Source: Trogon surrucura (lineage: Eukaryota > Chordata > Aves > Trogoniformes > Trogonidae). Taken from it: 64,000 nucleotides of DNA. Below, piece after piece: positions 63,201-64,000 of the stretch. The notes under the pieces were generated by a model. The model was given only the letters and a program-made list of their open reading frames with translations, had not been told where the DNA came from and did no database searches. The translations under genes were made by a program, and so were the position numbers. Within the stretch, counting starts at the first letter, position 1. Each line of letters starts with the position of its first letter. The DNA is taken from assembly GCA_020746105.1 (NCBI GenBank), contig CM036618.1, positions 18,397,001-18,461,000 of the forward strand, written 5' to 3'.

Positions 63201-63311
63201 GCTTGTTGTGAGGCCAAGCCCTCTCTCAGCCACAGTCACAGTCTCGGCCCCAGTTCATAATCTGCACATCTGTGGGGTGAAGTTTAAAAGCTTGACTGAG
63301 TTTCTAGGCCT
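42271..63311. other. Gene-desert sequence
   Basis: AT-rich non-coding DNA with no recognised gene. Homopolymers: poly(A) at about 42525-42540, poly(C) at about 50967-50979, poly(T) at about 51681-51702 and 52629-52644. A purine-rich stretch lies at 52230-52490. Candidate non-coding elements lie at 44080-44320, 56220-56570 and 60820-61100. A palindromic CAGGTA cluster is at 54826-54850. Confidence 0.5.
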
Positions 63312-63369
63312 ATCACAGAATGTTAGGGGTTGGAAGGGACCTCGAAAGATCATCTAGTCCAACCCCTTT
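63312..63369 (-). mobile_element. CR1 LINE tail, about 57 bp
   Basis: The plus strand reads ATCACAGAATGTTAGGGGTTGG followed by AAGGGACCTCGAAAGATCATC and TAGTCCAACCCC, the reverse complement of the CR1 3' end, nearly identical to the copy at 9.3 kb. 5' truncation within the 3'UTR leaves only this tail. Confidence 0.88.
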
Positions 63370-64000
63370 AGTTTGGTGAAAGATACGTAATAATTTATAA
63401 GCCCTGAACACCAGCTTAAATGGTAATTGCTGCATAAAAATGCTGAAGATCTGTCACGAACTAAAGGATGTTAATTTAAAAACCTTATTAATCTGTCAAA
63501 ATCTACCTTAAAACTGGTGCTTTTTAGTGTCTGATAGGATATTGTTCCTTTGATGCTGTGGACAGTTGTGCTGAAGTCAAGCAAGCAATGGTAGTTAGCA
63601 ACAGCTAAAGCTTTTGGGGGCCTGGAGGTACATATGTCTGTTGTATGTGGCCTGGATATTTATTGTAGGGCTGGATTGCATCCTGGGAATCTGACGGTGG
63701 TATGCCAGAAGGAGAAGGAAAATTCTCTTTCCATGGAGTGCTGTCAGAATCCTGCTTTTGTACTTTGAATCATCAGGGCTCTAGCTTTTAGCCTTGCGAT
63801 TGTTTAAAGATGTCATAAATATTTCTGATATTCTGTGAAATGCAGTCTGCTTTGATTACCAAACCTTGCTTGAGTATTGCACTCAGGGGGGTAATGGTAA
63901 TATTGATTTACCAACGTATAGTGTGTAGTATATCAGTGTTATCAGGCGTGACTTTATTTTAGTAGAAACTTTACAATACAAATCTGATCTGATAGTTTTA
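63370..64000. other. Non-coding DNA to the window end
   Basis: Nothing recognisable as a gene, RNA or repeat. Confidence 0.45.

Noticed and set aside
1-64000. CRISPR arrays, operons, insertion sequences or phage genes
   Set aside because: The sequence is vertebrate nuclear DNA; the spaced repeats seen are microsatellites or retroelements.

Overview
The window is nuclear DNA from a bird. Two things show this. The CR1 LINE copies are 5'-truncated and carry the avian 3' tail built on ATTCTATGAT. The three solo LTRs belong to one avian endogenous-retrovirus family (TGTCCTGGTTT at one end, CCCGCGACA-like at the other). The LTRs and CR1 subtypes do not let me name the species.

One protein-coding gene can be supported: ID2, the helix-loop-helix inhibitor of DNA binding, on the minus strand at about 17.96-20.07 kb. 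It has three exons. Exon 1 codes for residues 1-116, exon 2 for residues 117-134 plus the stop, and exon 3 is entirely 3'UTR. A TATA box, an inverted CCAAT box and a CpG island mark the promoter. A highly structured AT-rich block 0.7-0.9 kb upstream and a second large CpG island 2-3.4 kb upstream look regulatory. No KIDINS220 exon (the mammalian 3' neighbour) is visible.

Layout. 1-3.1 kb: unannotatable non-coding DNA. 3.1-9.98 kb: a cluster of CR1 copies; one of them is split by a solo LTR, and the cluster ends in a 24-bp tandem repeat. 11.98-12.70 kb: a second solo LTR. 14.75-15.06 kb: a small CpG-rich, promoter-like patch. 17.96-20.6 kb: ID2 and its promoter. 20.74-20.99 kb: candidate conserved enhancer. 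21.9-23.5 kb: second CpG island with long G runs. 23.5-64 kb: a gene desert typical of the region upstream of ID2. It holds a third solo LTR (35.94-36.72 kb), an ancient CR1/L3-like remnant (about 41.8-42.3 kb), a 57-bp CR1 tail (63.3 kb), microsatellites and several candidate non-coding elements.

Most open frames in the window are chance frames in GC-rich CpG islands, or fragments of the CR1 reverse-transcriptase ORF. The most interesting non-genic signals are the upstream AT-rich block, the second CpG island with GGCGCC sites, a perfect hairpin just before the ID2 poly(A) signal, and the CR1/LTR nesting.
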